A DNA stretch of 64,000 bases from Notamacropus eugenii. Taxonomy: Eukaryota > Chordata > Mammalia > Diprotodontia > Macropodidae. Below are positions 1 to 20,823 of this stretch, piece after piece (the first letter of the stretch is position 1; the number at the start of each line of letters is the position of its first letter). The stretch spans positions 100,001,277-100,065,276 of the forward strand of contig NC_092879.1 of assembly GCF_028372415.1 (NCBI RefSeq), given 5' to 3'. A program made the translations under genes and the position numbers. Below the pieces are notes generated by a model, which ran no database searches, was not told where the DNA came from, and saw nothing but the letters and a program-made list of their open reading frames with translations.

Positions 1-9348
<9,348 letters not shown>

Positions 9349-9951
9349 GGGGCCTCGTCCTAGCCCCCGGCGGCCACCGGTTCCCACTCACGACACGGGC
9401 GAAGGGAGGAGCAACGCGCCGGTGTCCGGGCGGCTCCTCCTTCCGGAAGTGTGGGAGGGCCAAGGGCCACACCGGAAAGGCCCCAGGTAGGCCGCGGAGG
9501 GCGGGGCGAGCCTCGGAGCGGCCTACCGAGCGATTCGAGCCACCGCTCAACGGGCCCTCCCGCCGCCAACTGATGTGACGTGCTGAAAACTTCGCTCCGC
9601 TGGCCCCGCCCCGCCGCGCTTCGCGCAGCCGCTCTACGGACAGCCAATCGGAGCGAGGGAGGAGGCGGAGAAGACCGACACTGGGTCACGTGGAGGGCGT
9701 GCCATCACGTGGCCGCAGACTCTCGGCGCTTTCCGCGGCCTTCTTCCTTCTTGTGCGGCTCCCCCACCCCTGGGCGGCTGCACCTGGAGCCGAAGAGACG
9801 CCAGCCCGGACTCGTCCAGTGGGGGTGGGGCACTGAGGCAGGGCGGCCCAGGGCGCACCGCCTGCCCTGGGTTGGCGGTCGGCCTGAAGGCCTCCCCGGC
9901 CGCCCGACAGGGATGTGTATGGAGAGCCGCCGGCCGGGGGGCCTCCAGCTA

Positions 9952-10600
9952 GAAAAGTGCCCAGAGCCGAGGGCTTCGAGTGCCAGACTTGGGCCGACAT
10001 GCCCAGCTCTCACGCCTAGTAATGGGGGTAACAGCCACTGTCGAATGAATGGTGGCAATGGTTGGCACTGCCCCAAGCTCCTCTTTTTGGCTCACCGGTG
10101 GGTGGCACAAACTAGGCCCAGCTGGGGAAGGAGGAGGCATTGTTTCCCCGCCAGCACTCCAGTATAGAAGCTTACCAAGGGAAATAAATAGGGTAGCTGC
10201 AGGATCTCATCCATGGGAGTTCTCCAAAGTTACAGATTGTCACTTTTTTTTTCATTCTGTGTAGAGGTACCTGGGCAAGGGTAAAGATTTCCATAGGTGT
10301 GACCAAGAATGCCAGAGTCGAAACTAGCTGAGCTGTCAGGTGAAAGAAAAGAAAAAGAGGGGTTCCCTTAAGGGGAAAAAAAAGGAGAAAAGAAATAGTG
10401 GGCCAGATAAGATCCAGTGGGCTTGCTGTGCAAAAGGGAAGGGATGGGAAGGCTTAGGGCTGTGTAGAATGTGCAACCTGCTAATTATCCTTCCTGGGTA
10501 TTCACAAATCAGTGTTTGAAACTTAGGGAGCAGGTATACAGTAGGAAGAAATCAGAGACAACAACAATGGAGAGACCTGGGAAAATCAGCAAAGCTTTAC
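9952..10600. other. Intergenic stretch between TAF1 and the RHOG-like gene
   Basis: This is the tail of the TAF1 CpG island followed by unremarkable sequence. No exon, RNA gene or recognisable repeat was seen. Its open frames are chance products of GC-rich DNA. Confidence 0.5.
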
Positions 10601-10605
10601 CACCA

Positions 10606-10611
10606 TTTAAT
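10606..10611 (-). terminator. Candidate poly(A) signal of the RHOG-like gene
   Basis: TTTAAT on the plus strand gives ATTAAA on the minus strand, the common variant poly(A) signal. About 40 bases downstream on the minus strand is a GU-rich TTGTTGTTGTCTC stretch, as expected for a downstream element. I found no canonical AATAAA on the minus strand between the stop codon and here, so the 3' UTR would be about 2.45 kb. Confidence 0.4.
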
Positions 10612-13063
10612 TATGAATAATTTACAAGTGACTCTAGCAAATTAGTCTTCATACAAAATCCATTTAAGTACAAATCAAGTTACCAGTGTATGTTACAGTA
10701 CCACATCCCATCAGCCACGGGCACAGGTGATTCCCTGCTCCACCAGACGGGCTAAATCTATTTTCACGGGAAACCAAAGTTTGCCCAAGCAATACCCAGA
10801 TTGTAAGAGTGGAAGGATGGGAGAGAAGGCACCAAAGGGTTAAAATCCCCACAAGAGGGGGCTCAGGCTGCTATTCACATCAAATACCCCCCAAAACTTG
10901 CCCTACCAAGTAAGACAGAGCTAAGCCTTTGACTTCCCTGAAGACAGAGGAGAAACCAAGTAACCTCCCCTGCCAGATATCTTCACATACTGGGGGAAAG
11001 TATTTTCCTGGAAGAAATATTCAAACCCCTCAGTATGAAGGGATGTCCATCAATTGGAGAAGAACCTGGAAAGACAGAGTGAAGTGGGCAGACCTAGATC
11101 TATCTACAAAATAACCACAATATTGTAAAGAAAATCAAGTGTGAAAAACTTAGAAACACTTAGCAACACAATGCCCCACCACAGTTCTAAGCATTGAAAC
11201 ATGCTATCTACCTCCAGATAGAGAGCTGGTAGATTCAGGAGCACAAACTGAGGTATATTTCCTTCTCTTTTTCTAAATATTTTTTGGGAGGTGGGGGCTA
11301 ATGTGGAAATGTGTTTTGTATGACTGTATATATTTGTAACGGGTTTTAGTTTTCTTGCCTTCTCAATGAGTGGGAGAGGGAAGGGAAAGAATTTGGAACT
11401 GTAGAGAAAATTGAGTTGAAAACTTCTCCGTTTGATGAATTCTCTAATGATTGGGCAAGTCAGAATTCAGAGACCCCGACAAAGCCCTCAGAGGATACTA
11501 CTGGTGTTGATCTATCATAATGCACTTTTGAGATCTCACTTGGCTGATACCACATGGCTTTTGAGGACAACACACTCCTCTCATTATAGCAGGGCCTTTT
11601 TTTTTTTCCCCAAAAGTGCTAATATACCTTAGCTAAGAAGATCTTGCCTTTACCAAGAGGCAGCCTTCCCCCCCCCCCATCCCCTTGGGATACGACCACA
11701 GTGGTTCGTGTGGAGACGAGTTAGAAGCTGATACATGGACAGCAGTATATTTTCTGGGCCTTTCTTTCACGGGTTCAGTCCACTGCTGCATTGTGTGCAG
11801 CTAGGGGTAGAGTGACCGGGAAGCCTGATAAGTTTCATCTCAGAGCTCATGGCACATAATAAAGAAGAGAAACATTCATTTAGGGTGAAGAGGAAAGAGG
11901 ATGGTGCAAATTCCCTCCACCAAGCCCTAATATTGCTTCTAAGCTGGGTTCCTCACCCTCCAAGAGAAATGCTGGGGTCCCAAAAGGCACAGAAGTATTC
12001 ACTGAAGGCACAAGAGATCCATTTCATTCCATTTTCCAGATTCCCAACAGCCTCAGTGTTGACGGAGGGTATGTGGGGAGCTGGCCCTCCCAAAACAGAG
12101 CCCAGGATCAAAAGTAAAACGCTTTCCTTTTTCCTTCAAGGGAATCACACAATCCTGTAAACTTGGTTGGAGGGAGAATGGGGGGGGGGGGGGGAGAGAA
12201 CAGCTGAGCTGCTTCAGCCAAACGGGAGCCCTAAGGAGGGAACAGCTGCCAAGCCTTGTAGGGCAGGGATGGAAATAGGCAAACTGTCCCTATCAAGTAG
12301 TCTCAAAGTTCAGCCCAAAACAGCAGAGACACAGAATCCCCTGAAGGTAGGGGAGAAGTAAGTGCAGCATGCCCTGTGCAGCACTGTTTCCCTTTCTTAC
12401 ATCTTCTTCCTCTTCTGGGTGGAAAAGGGCAATAAAAAACTAGGCCACTACTAGGCCTGCAGTGCCACCACAACCTAGTCCCAAAGCACCAGTACCCCCA
12501 TAGTCTGCATCAACAAATGAGCATTTGTGGAGCATTTACTCTGTGCTAAGTTCTAGGGATACAGAGCCAAATGGGAAGTGTCACCTGAGGCCCCAAGCCA
12601 AGTAGGGCTTGGTAGGAAAGCAAAGGAGATCCAAGAGGCTCCTTCTGCCCCACTAGCCTCATTTGGAGGCCCATTTCTCATGAACTTTTCCCATAAAAAA
12701 GCCTAGTGGGGGGCGGGGAGGGCAGAAGCAGGAGGGGAGGAACAGGACTAAACACAAAGAACATCTGGGAAAGAGCATTGAGAACATTTTTAAAAATTAG
12801 TACATCCAAAAAAAAGAGAAAAGAAAAAACTGAAGGCAACAACTTCATGCAACCACACCAGCCTTCTTTCTTTTTTGCCCACAAAGAGCAATGCTCAGCA
12901 CCAAGGAGCAGGCAGTCCCACCAAGCTGTGGCCAGCTCCCCTCTGCCCCCTTCCCCACTTCTAAATCAGGCCCAGGACTGGGGACAATGGAAGGGTTCCT
13001 GGCTGAAGAGGCCCATGGCTCTGGTTGGCCACTCTGGATGGTGCCTAGGCATTGGCCCTGGAG
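10612..13063 (-). other. Probable 3' UTR of the RHOG-like gene
   Basis: No coding exon was recognised between the RHOG-like stop codon and the candidate poly(A) signal. It contains C10 at about 11,669-11,678, G15 at 12,180-12,194, and a short MIR/LINE-like piece near 12,510-12,600 (GAGCATTTACTCTGTGCTAA). Assignment to the 3' UTR is inferred from position only. Confidence 0.4.
12180..12194 (+). repeat. G15 mononucleotide run
   Basis: Fifteen consecutive G lie in the presumed 3' UTR of the RHOG-like gene, read as C15 in its transcript. Confidence 0.85.
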
Positions 13064-13639
13064 CTACAAGAGGATGCATTTCTTTGTGTTCTTCTTGGTG
13101 ACTGGGTATAGCACAGCTCTCACTGCCTCTGCAAATACCTCCCCAACTCCATCTTGCATCAGGGCTGAGCACTCCAGATACTTAACGGCTCCCACCTGTT
13201 TGGCCAGGGAGGTCCCTTGCTGAGGGGTAGTAGGTGTTAGGCTCTGCTCTTTCAGCCTCTTCAATGTAGCAAGGTCATTTCGCAGGTCCTTTTTGGTGCC
13301 CACAAGCAGGATAGGCACATTGGGGCAGTGATGAGAGACCTCTGGATGCCACTTGTGCCGCACGTTGGCATAGGATGAGGGGCTGCCAATGGAGAAGCAG
13401 ATGACAAAGACATTGGTCTGTGGGTAGGACAGGGTCCGGAGTCGGTCATACTCCTCTTGGCCAGCAGTGTCCCACAAATTCAGGCTGACTGTCCGGCCAT
13501 CCACAGACATCTGGGCACTGTAGTTGTCAAAGACTGTGGGGATGTACTCCTCAGGAAAGGCATTGGTTGTGTAGCTGATGAGAAGGCAAGTCTTCCCCAC
13601 AGCCCCATCCCCAACCACCACACACTTGATTGTCTGCAT
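13064..13639 (-). CDS. RHOG-like Rho-family GTPase, intact 191-residue protein
   Basis: The protein is a Rho GTPase closest to RHOG, with the same 191-residue length. Seen in order: P-loop GDGAVGKT (residues 10-17), switch I TVFDNY (35-40), DTAGQEE (57-63), the TKKD guanine motif within VGTKKDLR, a Rho insert helix around 120-140, ECSAL, and a C-terminal polybasic KKNTKK followed by a CILL CAAX box. The CAAX box predicts geranylgeranylation and membrane attachment. All catalytic residues, including Gly12 and Gln61 equivalents, are present. Against RHOG as I recall it, identity is roughly 80%, with changes concentrated in the insert and tail. The ATG at 13639 is chosen because the P-loop falls at its usual distance. 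A splice acceptor (TACACAG then GACTG) puts the exon start at 13661, so the CDS sits in one exon, as in RHOG. Likely GEF/ELMO/kinectin-type partners are inferred from the unchanged switch regions. Confidence 0.93.
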   Translation of the reverse strand: MQTIKCVVVGDGAVGKTCLLISYTTNAFPEEYIPTVFDNYSAQMSVDGRTVSLNLWDTAGQEEYDRLRTLSYPQTNVFVICFSIGSPSSYANVRHKWHPEVSHHCPNVPILLVGTKKDLRNDLATLKRLKEQSLTPTTPQQGTSLAKQVGAVKYLECSALMQDGVGEVFAEAVRAVLYPVTKKNTKKCILL

Positions 13640-14310
13640 CCTTCCTCCTTCCCCCACAGTCCTGTGTATAAGGAAAAGGAAAAAAGGTTCAGCTGAGAAT
13701 TTGTTACCTCAGGGAACAGGGCTTCATCTAACATATTAGATTACAGAAGTGGGGGGAGACCCTGGCTCCCTGTTCCATTGGGGTCTTTTAAATAAACAGA
13801 TGAATACACTGAAAAGAAGAGCTGTGTTTCTAGAGTGTATAAAGAATTTCATTTCTGAAGACACATCATCCCTGGGTGCCTCACCCTACCTGCCTTTCTC
13901 TGGACTAACTTTTCCAATGTGCCTCTAAGTATGTGGGTAGGGAGGAACTGATGTGGGGAAGCTTGTGAGCCAGACAATGAAATTCTGGCGAAAAGAGGGC
14001 AATGACTATGCCAAGGCTAAGGACAGGGTGATATAGCCAGGTGGGGAAGGTGTTAAGGGCCCTGGCCTGCACGTGATGATAGTGTAGACATCGCCACTGT
14101 ATTCTGAGCCTCAGAACTCTGTTGCCTCCCAGCACGTGGAGACTCCTTTATCCAAAAAGATATTCAGAGTCTAGCAGCTATGCTTCCCAAGAAGAACTTT
14201 GCTCGGCAGCACTTAGGCCCTGTCCCTGAATGCTCTCCCTATGACTGCCACCTTGGCTCACAATTACTAAGTGCAACAGTTCAGGGGTTCAAGGGCAAGA
14301 TAACCCTGAG

Positions 14311-14345
14311 GGCAACTAGGTGGCACCATCATAGTGGAGAAGGGA
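14311..14345 (+). repeat. Head fragment of the marsupial tRNA-type SINE
   Basis: GGGCAACTAGGTGGCACCAT matches the 5' end of the SINE that is present more fully at 60.75 kb (GGCAGCTAGGTGGCGCTGCA). Only the head is recognisable. Confidence 0.5.
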
Positions 14346-14834
14346 GAAACCAAGGCATCTCAGAACAGAAGAGTTAAGCTAAGGCCCCAAGTTGTACCTA
14401 CCTCTTCAAGGACTGGGGGAAGCCTGATGAAAGGTCAGCTCCTCCCCCACATTCCTCTCCCAGGGCCTGGCTGTTAACAGACCCTGCAATGTAAGATACT
14501 TCCTTCTTTGTCCAAATGTTTTTCAGTCATCTGAATTTTTGCCTAACTGTTAGGAATTTTCATTTAATAAAGTCCATAAAGCATCAGGAGAGAAAACCAA
14601 GCAGATTGGAGGGCCCATTATATTACCCCAAGGTCCCAAAAGGAGCTAACTGTTGTCACAAGGTCTGGCTGATTAAATCTCCACAGGCAAAACGATCCTG
14701 AGAAAATGAAGACATGAGAATACCACAGCGATTCAATCTCTGCTTCCCGGAACCCTCCACAGGGAACCCCACCATACCACCAAGGTCACACCAACGATTC
14801 CTCAATTCATTCATTTCACATGAGACTGAGCTTG

Positions 14835-14990
14835 TAGGACCACAGAGTCAGACTTAAAACTGGAAGGGATCTCAGAGGTTATCTAATCTACCCTCCTCAT
14901 TTTACAGAGGAGGAAACTGAGGCAGCCCAGAGAAGCTATACCTCATTACCCCACATGTGGCCAAAGTGAAATCTGAACACAAGGCTGGCC
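14835..14990 (-). repeat. MIR-related SINE copy
   Basis: The segment AGTCAGACTTAAAACTGGAA, then CTCATTTTACAGAGGAGG, then AAACTGAGGCAGCCCAGAGA has the layout of reverse-oriented MIR-class sequence. It lies in the intron of the RHOG-like gene. Confidence 0.6.
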
Positions 14991-15304
14991 TTTGTCACAA
15001 AAACCACCTCAAAGCACAACCAAAGCAGTGCAATCTTGCCACTGCATTTCTCAATACAACTTTAACTTCAAAGGGAAAATTCCTGCCCCAGCTTCTCATC
15101 CAAGGCTCCTCTGTACCATCCTGCCCATAAATGTATCAAGAGGAAGAACAATTTGTTAGAAGGGACTTCTCAGAGCCTCCCATTCTAAGGTCAATTAGTT
15201 GTCCTGAAAATCGAGCCAGATGTTTCTTAAAAGGGGAGTCTAGCCAAGGGAAGAAAGAAGCGGAGATGCCCGTGGGCAGGGCAGTATTCCTGAGAAGCTG
15301 AGGT

Positions 15305-15720
15305 CTGCCTGCCTCGAATCTCTCCCCTCTCCAATCCATCCTCCATTCCACCACTAAAGTGATTTTCCTAATGCAAAGCTGTGATCATATCTCCCCCCTC
15401 CTCCCCCCCAATAAACTGCAATGGCTCCCTATTGCCTCCAGGATGAAATAGAAAATCCTCTGCTTGGCATTCAAAGTCCTTCACAACCTCCCCTACCCCA
15501 AACCATCCAGTCTTCCTCCTCATCACTCCTTGACACAGACTCTTAGATCTAGAGACATTGGCTTCCTGGCTGATCCCCAGGCTGGCTGCCTTCAAGTCTT
15601 GGCTCACATTGTACCTTCTGCAAGAAGCCTTTCCTGATCTGCCCATTTATCCTGCCAGCAGCCTGTGTGTACAGAGTTGTCAATGCTGTTTCTCCCCTCC
15701 TCCCCCTACACTGGGAGCAC
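15305..15720 (+). repeat. L2 LINE 3' end fragment
   Basis: CTCTCCAATCCATCCTCCAT, AAGTGATTTTCCTAATGCAA, TGGCTCCCTATTGCCTCCAG, GGCATTCAAAGTCCTTCACA and GAAGCCTTTCCTGATCTGCC follow the order of the L2 3' untranslated region. It lies in the intron of the RHOG-like gene. Confidence 0.8.
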
Positions 15721-15835
15721 CCTGAGGGCAGTCTTTCTTGAGTATCACCAATGCACCTGATCAGACTTGTGGGGTGAGTTCCTTGGGTGATAACCTCCTG
15801 TGACCTGGAGCCTCTCAGCCAAGTCCATTCTGGTT

Positions 15836-16425
15836 AGCAAACGTTTATTGAGCACCTACAATGTGGAAGGCTGTGCTTTGGAGACTTGGGCTTAAGAGAC
15901 AAGAAAACCAGAGCCTGATGACCTCAGGAAGTTGCCATTCAGTAAGACATAGAGAAGTAAAGAGCAGAGAAGGAGTTCAGTTCCTTGGGAGAGTTGACAT
16001 ACAGTGGGAAAGCAGCGGATGGGTAAGATGAAATCAGTTGAGGCAAAGTACAGCAATGAGAAGAAATGCTTCCCAGAGGAACCTGTGCAAATTCAAAGAA
16101 CATCAAGTAGGCCCATGTGGCTGAAATGCAGTGTCATAATGGAGAGTTCAAACAAGTTAGGCAAGGTCAACTGGCCAAGTGGTAAAGGCTTTGCTGAGAA
16201 GGCAAGAGGGAGCCCCTGAAACTTCTTGAGCAGGGGAGTGACACAGTCAAACCTGCACTTCAGGAAGATCATGAAAAACTGGATTAAGGTGGTAAGAGAC
16301 TGGGAGCAGGGAATCCAGGAGACTACTTCAGCATACTCCATGGGCAAGGTAATTCTGAGTGTAGCAAAGGGGATGAGAGATGTTGTGGACATAGAACCAC
16401 TAAGACCTGGCAGCTGATGGGCGAT
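15836..16425 (+). repeat. Ancient interspersed repeat, family not named
   Basis: It begins ACGTTTATTGAGCACCTACA and continues through GAAACTTCTTGAGCAGGGGA and GTGACACAGTCAAACCTGCA. These phrases recur in dispersed mammalian repeats. The start resembles that of the copy at 34.37-34.73 kb. I do not assign a class. Confidence 0.5.
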
Positions 16426-16469
16426 GGGTCCAGGACTATGCCCAATGGAGAAGTCCAGCGTTAGCCAGG

Positions 16470-16810
16470 TTCATTTGTCTACCTCTCTAGCCTAATCCGT
16501 CTGCTGGTTCTTGCTCTGGATCCAACCCAAGGGTAAAGGGAGCAGCCTGGGCTTGGTGCTGTACCTCCAGAACATCTCCTGCCCTAATCACCACTTTCTG
16601 GGAGTCCCTCAAAAATGCACTTGACTGCAACAGCCCAGATCTGCCTGCAGGCTCGAGTCTGTCTTTGCCTCAGCTGCCAAAACTACCTTCCCTAAGCAGA
16701 GCTAGAGCCTGGCATTCTCCCTCTCAAGGAGCTTCAGGGGCTGCCTCTTGCTTCTAAAACAAAAAAAGAGCTCCTTGGTTTAGCATTTAAAGCCCTGCAG
16801 TTAACAACTC
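16470..16810 (+). repeat. Probable L2-related fragment
   Basis: Degenerate CT-rich sequence (AACTACCTTCCCTAAGCAGA, TTTAGCATTTAAAGCCCTGC) resembles the L2 3' region. It is more decayed than the copy at 15.3 kb. Confidence 0.4.
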
Positions 16811-17229
16811 TTTGGAGTTCTGGAGAGACAAACGGGCCTATTTGCTCCTCTCAACTTCCGGCCGTGCCATCTACTTCCCAAGACGTTTTGCACAAGTTCG
16901 CCCCGCCCTCATGCCTGGAATGGTCTTCCCCCTCCAAACCCCGGGGTCCCGGGCTCCGTTCAAGGCTAAGCCTACCATGGGAGTGTTTCCACACCTCTCT
17001 TCACCCTAGCTCCGAAGCAGAAGGAAGCGGGCTCCTGGGGGTGGGGGTGGGGGTTGGGGGCGAGCGCTTTCACTTTTGTATTCGCATCCTCAGCTCCTTG
17101 GGCCGGAGTTAAGCCTTTAATAAACGGTCCTGGGAACCTGTCATTGGGAGAGCCCCTCATTGCGAGACTGTCTCAGCAGGCCTTTGGTTCTCCTTGGCAC
17201 CACCTTGGCAGCCCGTATTCTTTCCCGGG

Positions 17230-18100
17230 GAGGGGTCCCACAGTGCATCACCTGACCCGGCATCTGGACCGAAAACCCCGCCGAGGGGCAGGCCAGGAGG
17301 GCTCCGGATCGAGCCACCACGTTCGGAAAACTAGGCCCCTCCCCCCGCCTCCCCGCCCGGGCCGCGGGCAGACACCGTCACCCCCCGCCCCCCCCCCCAT
17401 GTCAGCCGAGCGGAGAGCGGGCATCGGCCTCGGCATCCCGCGGGCTGCCACGGAGGGGAGGGGGCGCCGGCCGGCCCCGCGCCCGCCCCCGCACGGCCCG
17501 GTGCGTGGCGCCTTACCCCGTGGCGCCGTCCAGGCTGGCCCCCACCCCCGCGGCTTCTCACCGTGGCCCGTGGCCCACCGGCCGCCGCCGCCTCCCTTCT
17601 CGCGGCCACTTCCCAGGCTCTGCCGGCCCGCCGCCCCAGCTGCACATCCGGGAACTCCCAGAGGCTCCTCCCCGTAGCCGCGGCCCCGTGACCTCCTGGG
17701 AAAGCTGGGGGGGCGCACCCCACCCCACCCCGCCCTAACCGGCCCCACCCCCGCTGAATCCCAGGGCTCGCGAGTGTCCTCTCGGAAATTGACAAGTGGG
17801 TGGCTCGGGCCACCGCTGTCCCAGCTCCCGGGGCTGGCCCCTTCCTGGGGGAGAGTAGTCGAGGCAGCGGTGTTTGTTCGTTCCCTGGGACCTTAGTGAG
17901 ACCGGCCCCACGGAATGACCTCGGGCCGCCTGATCCCGGGCAAAAGAGGGAGGCCTCTCGGAGGCCCCGGGGCGCCGGCAGTTTACTAACGTGTGAGTGG
18001 CGGTCCGGGTTTGGAAAGGGGCTGCCATTCGGCACAACGGCGCCCACCCTCGCTCCACCCCCAAAACTCTCCCAGTCTGTGACCTTTCACTCCAGACAAA
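17230..18100 (-). promoter_or_regulatory. CpG island and probable 5' UTR exon of the RHOG-like gene
   Basis: A strong CpG island lies about 3.6-4.4 kb upstream of the RHOG-like coding exon. On the minus strand it holds two good donors: exon end at 17517 followed by GTAAGGCGCC, and exon end at 17562 followed by GTGAGAAGCC. Either can pair with the acceptor at 13661. Which donor is used, and where transcription starts, cannot be decided from sequence. Long open frames here on both strands are GC artefacts. Confidence 0.6.
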
Positions 18101-19720
18101 GCGAGAGCAAGCTAACAGAATGCGCTTCTGAGCGGCTTTCCCCACGAGGGCGGCCTAGCCTGGTCTCCCCTGCCCATCTTGTAAATGGAGACAACTTTCC
18201 GTTTCGTGCTATTCCACCCGCCAGCTCCGGCGCTCAAAGAATCACAGAGGGAGGTCTTCCGCAGGCCGGAATGGGCCAACGCCAAGATCGGTGGCGTGGA
18301 CTGAAAACAATTACAAAATTCTTCCTAAAGGATTTCAGCCCAAATATCCCAACTCTGCCAGCCCTTTGGGCAAGGCCACTCCCTGGAATCCTGGGGGCGC
18401 AGAGGCCAGGAAAGATGCCGTCTTTAAAGGGCCTGCTTCCTTCCCGGTCCACCTCTGGCCAAACTGAGCTCCGTCTCCACTCTTGGCCGCCCGCTCTCAA
18501 GCAGCTCCACACGCTGCTTGCAGTCACTTCCCATTAGTAATGCCCACCTACCTAGTATTCGGAGGCCCAGAAACTCAGCCTTCTGTGGTTTGGCCAGCCA
18601 GTGCTTGGGGAGACTGGAGGAGGGATTGCCGGATCGTTTGTAACCAAAACCCAAGACCAACCCCCGCCACCTCCCCACCCAGCCCCTCCTCTGGCAGGCA
18701 GGGAAGCTGTCCCCTAATATGCACGGCTGCTTACTGGGGGCAGCTTGAAGACTTTTTGTGAACCCAGTGCTCTCAGCAATTCTGTCTCCAACGCCTGCAG
18801 GGCACTTTAAGCTTTGCTCAATGTTGAAATTGTTTTTCTCTAAGGTCAAATGCCAGCTAGCTAAAGCCAGACTCTTCTGAAAAGAGTTGAACCGACCATA
18901 TCCTGCACACCCATCCAATCCCAGCCTGCTCCCAGGAGCTCCCTCCCCCTCCCCCAAATGAAAACAGGAAGTCTGTGCCTAATGACGCCAGCCAGCCTCG
19001 GTCTAGAATGAGAGATTCCAGCTCCTAGTCCGGATCTGAATCCCTCAGTTAAGGCACCCCACCCAGGGAACTGAGGAAATTCCCAGGTTGGTGGGTGGGA
19101 TCGAAGTTTGGGGGCAGGTAAGGATGGAGAGTCTCTAGGTTTAAGGGCCCAGGAATCACTCCCAGTTGTGGAGTTTTAAGGCAGTTTTCAGGACCAGGAA
19201 AGGGGCCCATGTGAGCAAATTAGGCTAAGACATCCTCCTTCTGAAACCTTTTACTAAAAACAAGCAGAATGGAACCCAACGTTGCACAGCTTCATTTGGC
19301 ACCCCTGTCACACCATTCATTGCCTGGGAGCCCTGAGTTGGACTGGTCTGTGGCTGATCAGGCCTCTCCCAAACCACGCACTTTTGTAAAGCTGCTGGCT
19401 GGAGTCCAGTCTCTGGCCACTCCCTTTAGAATGAACATTCCAAAACATTCCATGCCTAATCATGGACTCAAAGTAGGTAGGGAGAGAAAGGGTAGATGTC
19501 TCCAGGGATCTCTCTTTGGACCTGTCACACTCACCTCTGTTCTATACTTACGACGGTACCTGAGGTATCACCCTTTCCTGCTATTTTTCATTATTGTGGG
19601 GGGAGAACATGGAGAAGAAGGGCCTTGCTAGATTCAGCTTGTAACTGAGTCAAATCAGGGCAAGAAACATGGATGGTACCGGGCCTCAGCCTTCACCTAA
19701 ACATTATGCCACATCCTAGC
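18101..19720. other. Intergenic stretch upstream of the RHOG-like gene
   Basis: No exon or RNA gene was recognised. It passes from the CpG-island shoulder into ordinary sequence without repeats that I could name. Confidence 0.45.
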
Positions 19721-19723
19721 AGT

Positions 19724-19840
19724 CAGGGGTGGAGAACCTGTGGCCTCAAGGCCGCATGTGGCCCTTGAAGTCCTCAAGTACAGTCCTTTGACTGAATCTA
19801 AACTTCACAGAACAAATCCCCTTAAAAGATTTGTCATCGG
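19724..19840 (+). mobile_element. hAT-like non-autonomous DNA transposon, left half
   Basis: Starts CAGGGGTGGAGAACCTGTGG and runs through CCTTTGACTGAATCTAAACT and AACAAATCCCCTTAAAAGAT. This matches the left half of a palindromic non-autonomous element that I recall from mammalian genomes; the right half with its inverted terminus is absent. It lies between the RHOG-like gene and ITGB1BP2. Confidence 0.5.
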
Positions 19841-19904
19841 CAAGCTTCCATCCCCCAGCCTTGCTGCCCATCCCATCTCCTGAGCACACCTTCCCCAGAT
19901 TGAT

Positions 19905-20115
19905 GTCACTGAGTGCTGAATGTACATGGAGTCAGGAGAGACCTGGCTTTGCACCCTATCTCCAACATTAGCCACGTGGCCGCAGGCAAGTCACCTCACC
20001 TGTTTCAGCCTCATCGCTAGAACTGGGAAAATATCTGGAGTACTGATTTTCAAGGTGGTTGTACGGATTAAATGACAAGATACAGCCAGCACTTTGTAAC
20101 CCTGAAATATGTTAG
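19905..20115 (+). repeat. MIR SINE copy
   Basis: A forward MIR with GGAGTCAGGAGAGACCTGGC, CAGGCAAGTCACCTCACCTG, TTTCAGCCTCATCGC, then AGCACTTTGTAACCCTGAAA. Confidence 0.75.
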
Positions 20116-20800
20116 CACCATGCAGCCTGAGAGAAGAAGCAACTATGGAAGCCATGGAGAGAGCTCAGCATGAGACACTTATACAGTATTGGTCCAAAGC
20201 CCCAGCCTAGCTGAGCCCTTGCACTCATATCATGGGAACATTTGGGCCTCTCTCCAGAAGTTTCTCTGGACTTCCAATTCTCTACCACCCCAATTCAAGG
20301 AGAAAGTATGACCACAGGAAGGCTCAGGAAACGCAGAACTACAGGATCAAGACTATGAACTATATGATAATTCAATTTAGTCCAATCCACCCAGCACCCA
20401 GTAAGAGCCAGGCTCCATCTCTGAGCTCCTCAAGGAGTAAGTAAATATCCCTCTTCCCAAATACTTGGTTCCAGGTTTCAAGCCCCAGAGCCAGATAAAA
20501 GCTGCTCCACCATTTCTTGCCTCTGTTCATTCAACCCCCACAGTGATACAGAAGCAGGAGAAGCCTGGCTCCAGGGGCCCCAAATCCTGGTCAACAAAGC
20601 ATTCCTGGACTACTGAAGCCCACCTCTCAACCGTTACTTACAAGCTTTCTGGGGACTGTTCACTATGGTTCTGTCTCATCTCCACAACCAGTGGACAAGG
20701 CTTGTAGTCTTGATTTCTCCCCTCCCCACCCAGGCTAGCAGAGGTTTGGGCACATGGCTTCTATTAAATAAATTCAAGACTTATGTCAAAGACTGAGGGA
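20116..20800. other. Intergenic stretch 3' of ITGB1BP2
   Basis: No exon, RNA gene or clear repeat was recognised. Its right end holds the expected cleavage region of ITGB1BP2. Confidence 0.45.
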
Positions 20801-20823
20801 TAGTTGTGGGGGTTTGTTCGTTT

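Noticed and set aside
9349-9387. N-terminal extension of TAF1 from a GTG at 9387
   Set aside because: GTG is not expected as a start here, a TGA lies directly upstream (9388-9390), and the ATG at 9348 matches the usual TAF1 start.
9580-10167. A 195-residue plus-strand frame upstream of TAF1
   Set aside because: It lies in the TAF1 CpG island and its tail; low-complexity Arg/Pro/Gly composition and no exon features.
13064-13639. RHOG-like sequence as a dead processed pseudogene
   Set aside because: The frame and all GTPase motifs are intact, a good acceptor precedes the ATG, and a CpG island with donors lies upstream. A functional retrogene remains possible.
17054-18537. Long open frames on both strands around 17.0-18.5 kb
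   Set aside because: They are GC-composition artefacts in the CpG island of the RHOG-like gene; frames on opposite strands overlap and none shows a domain.
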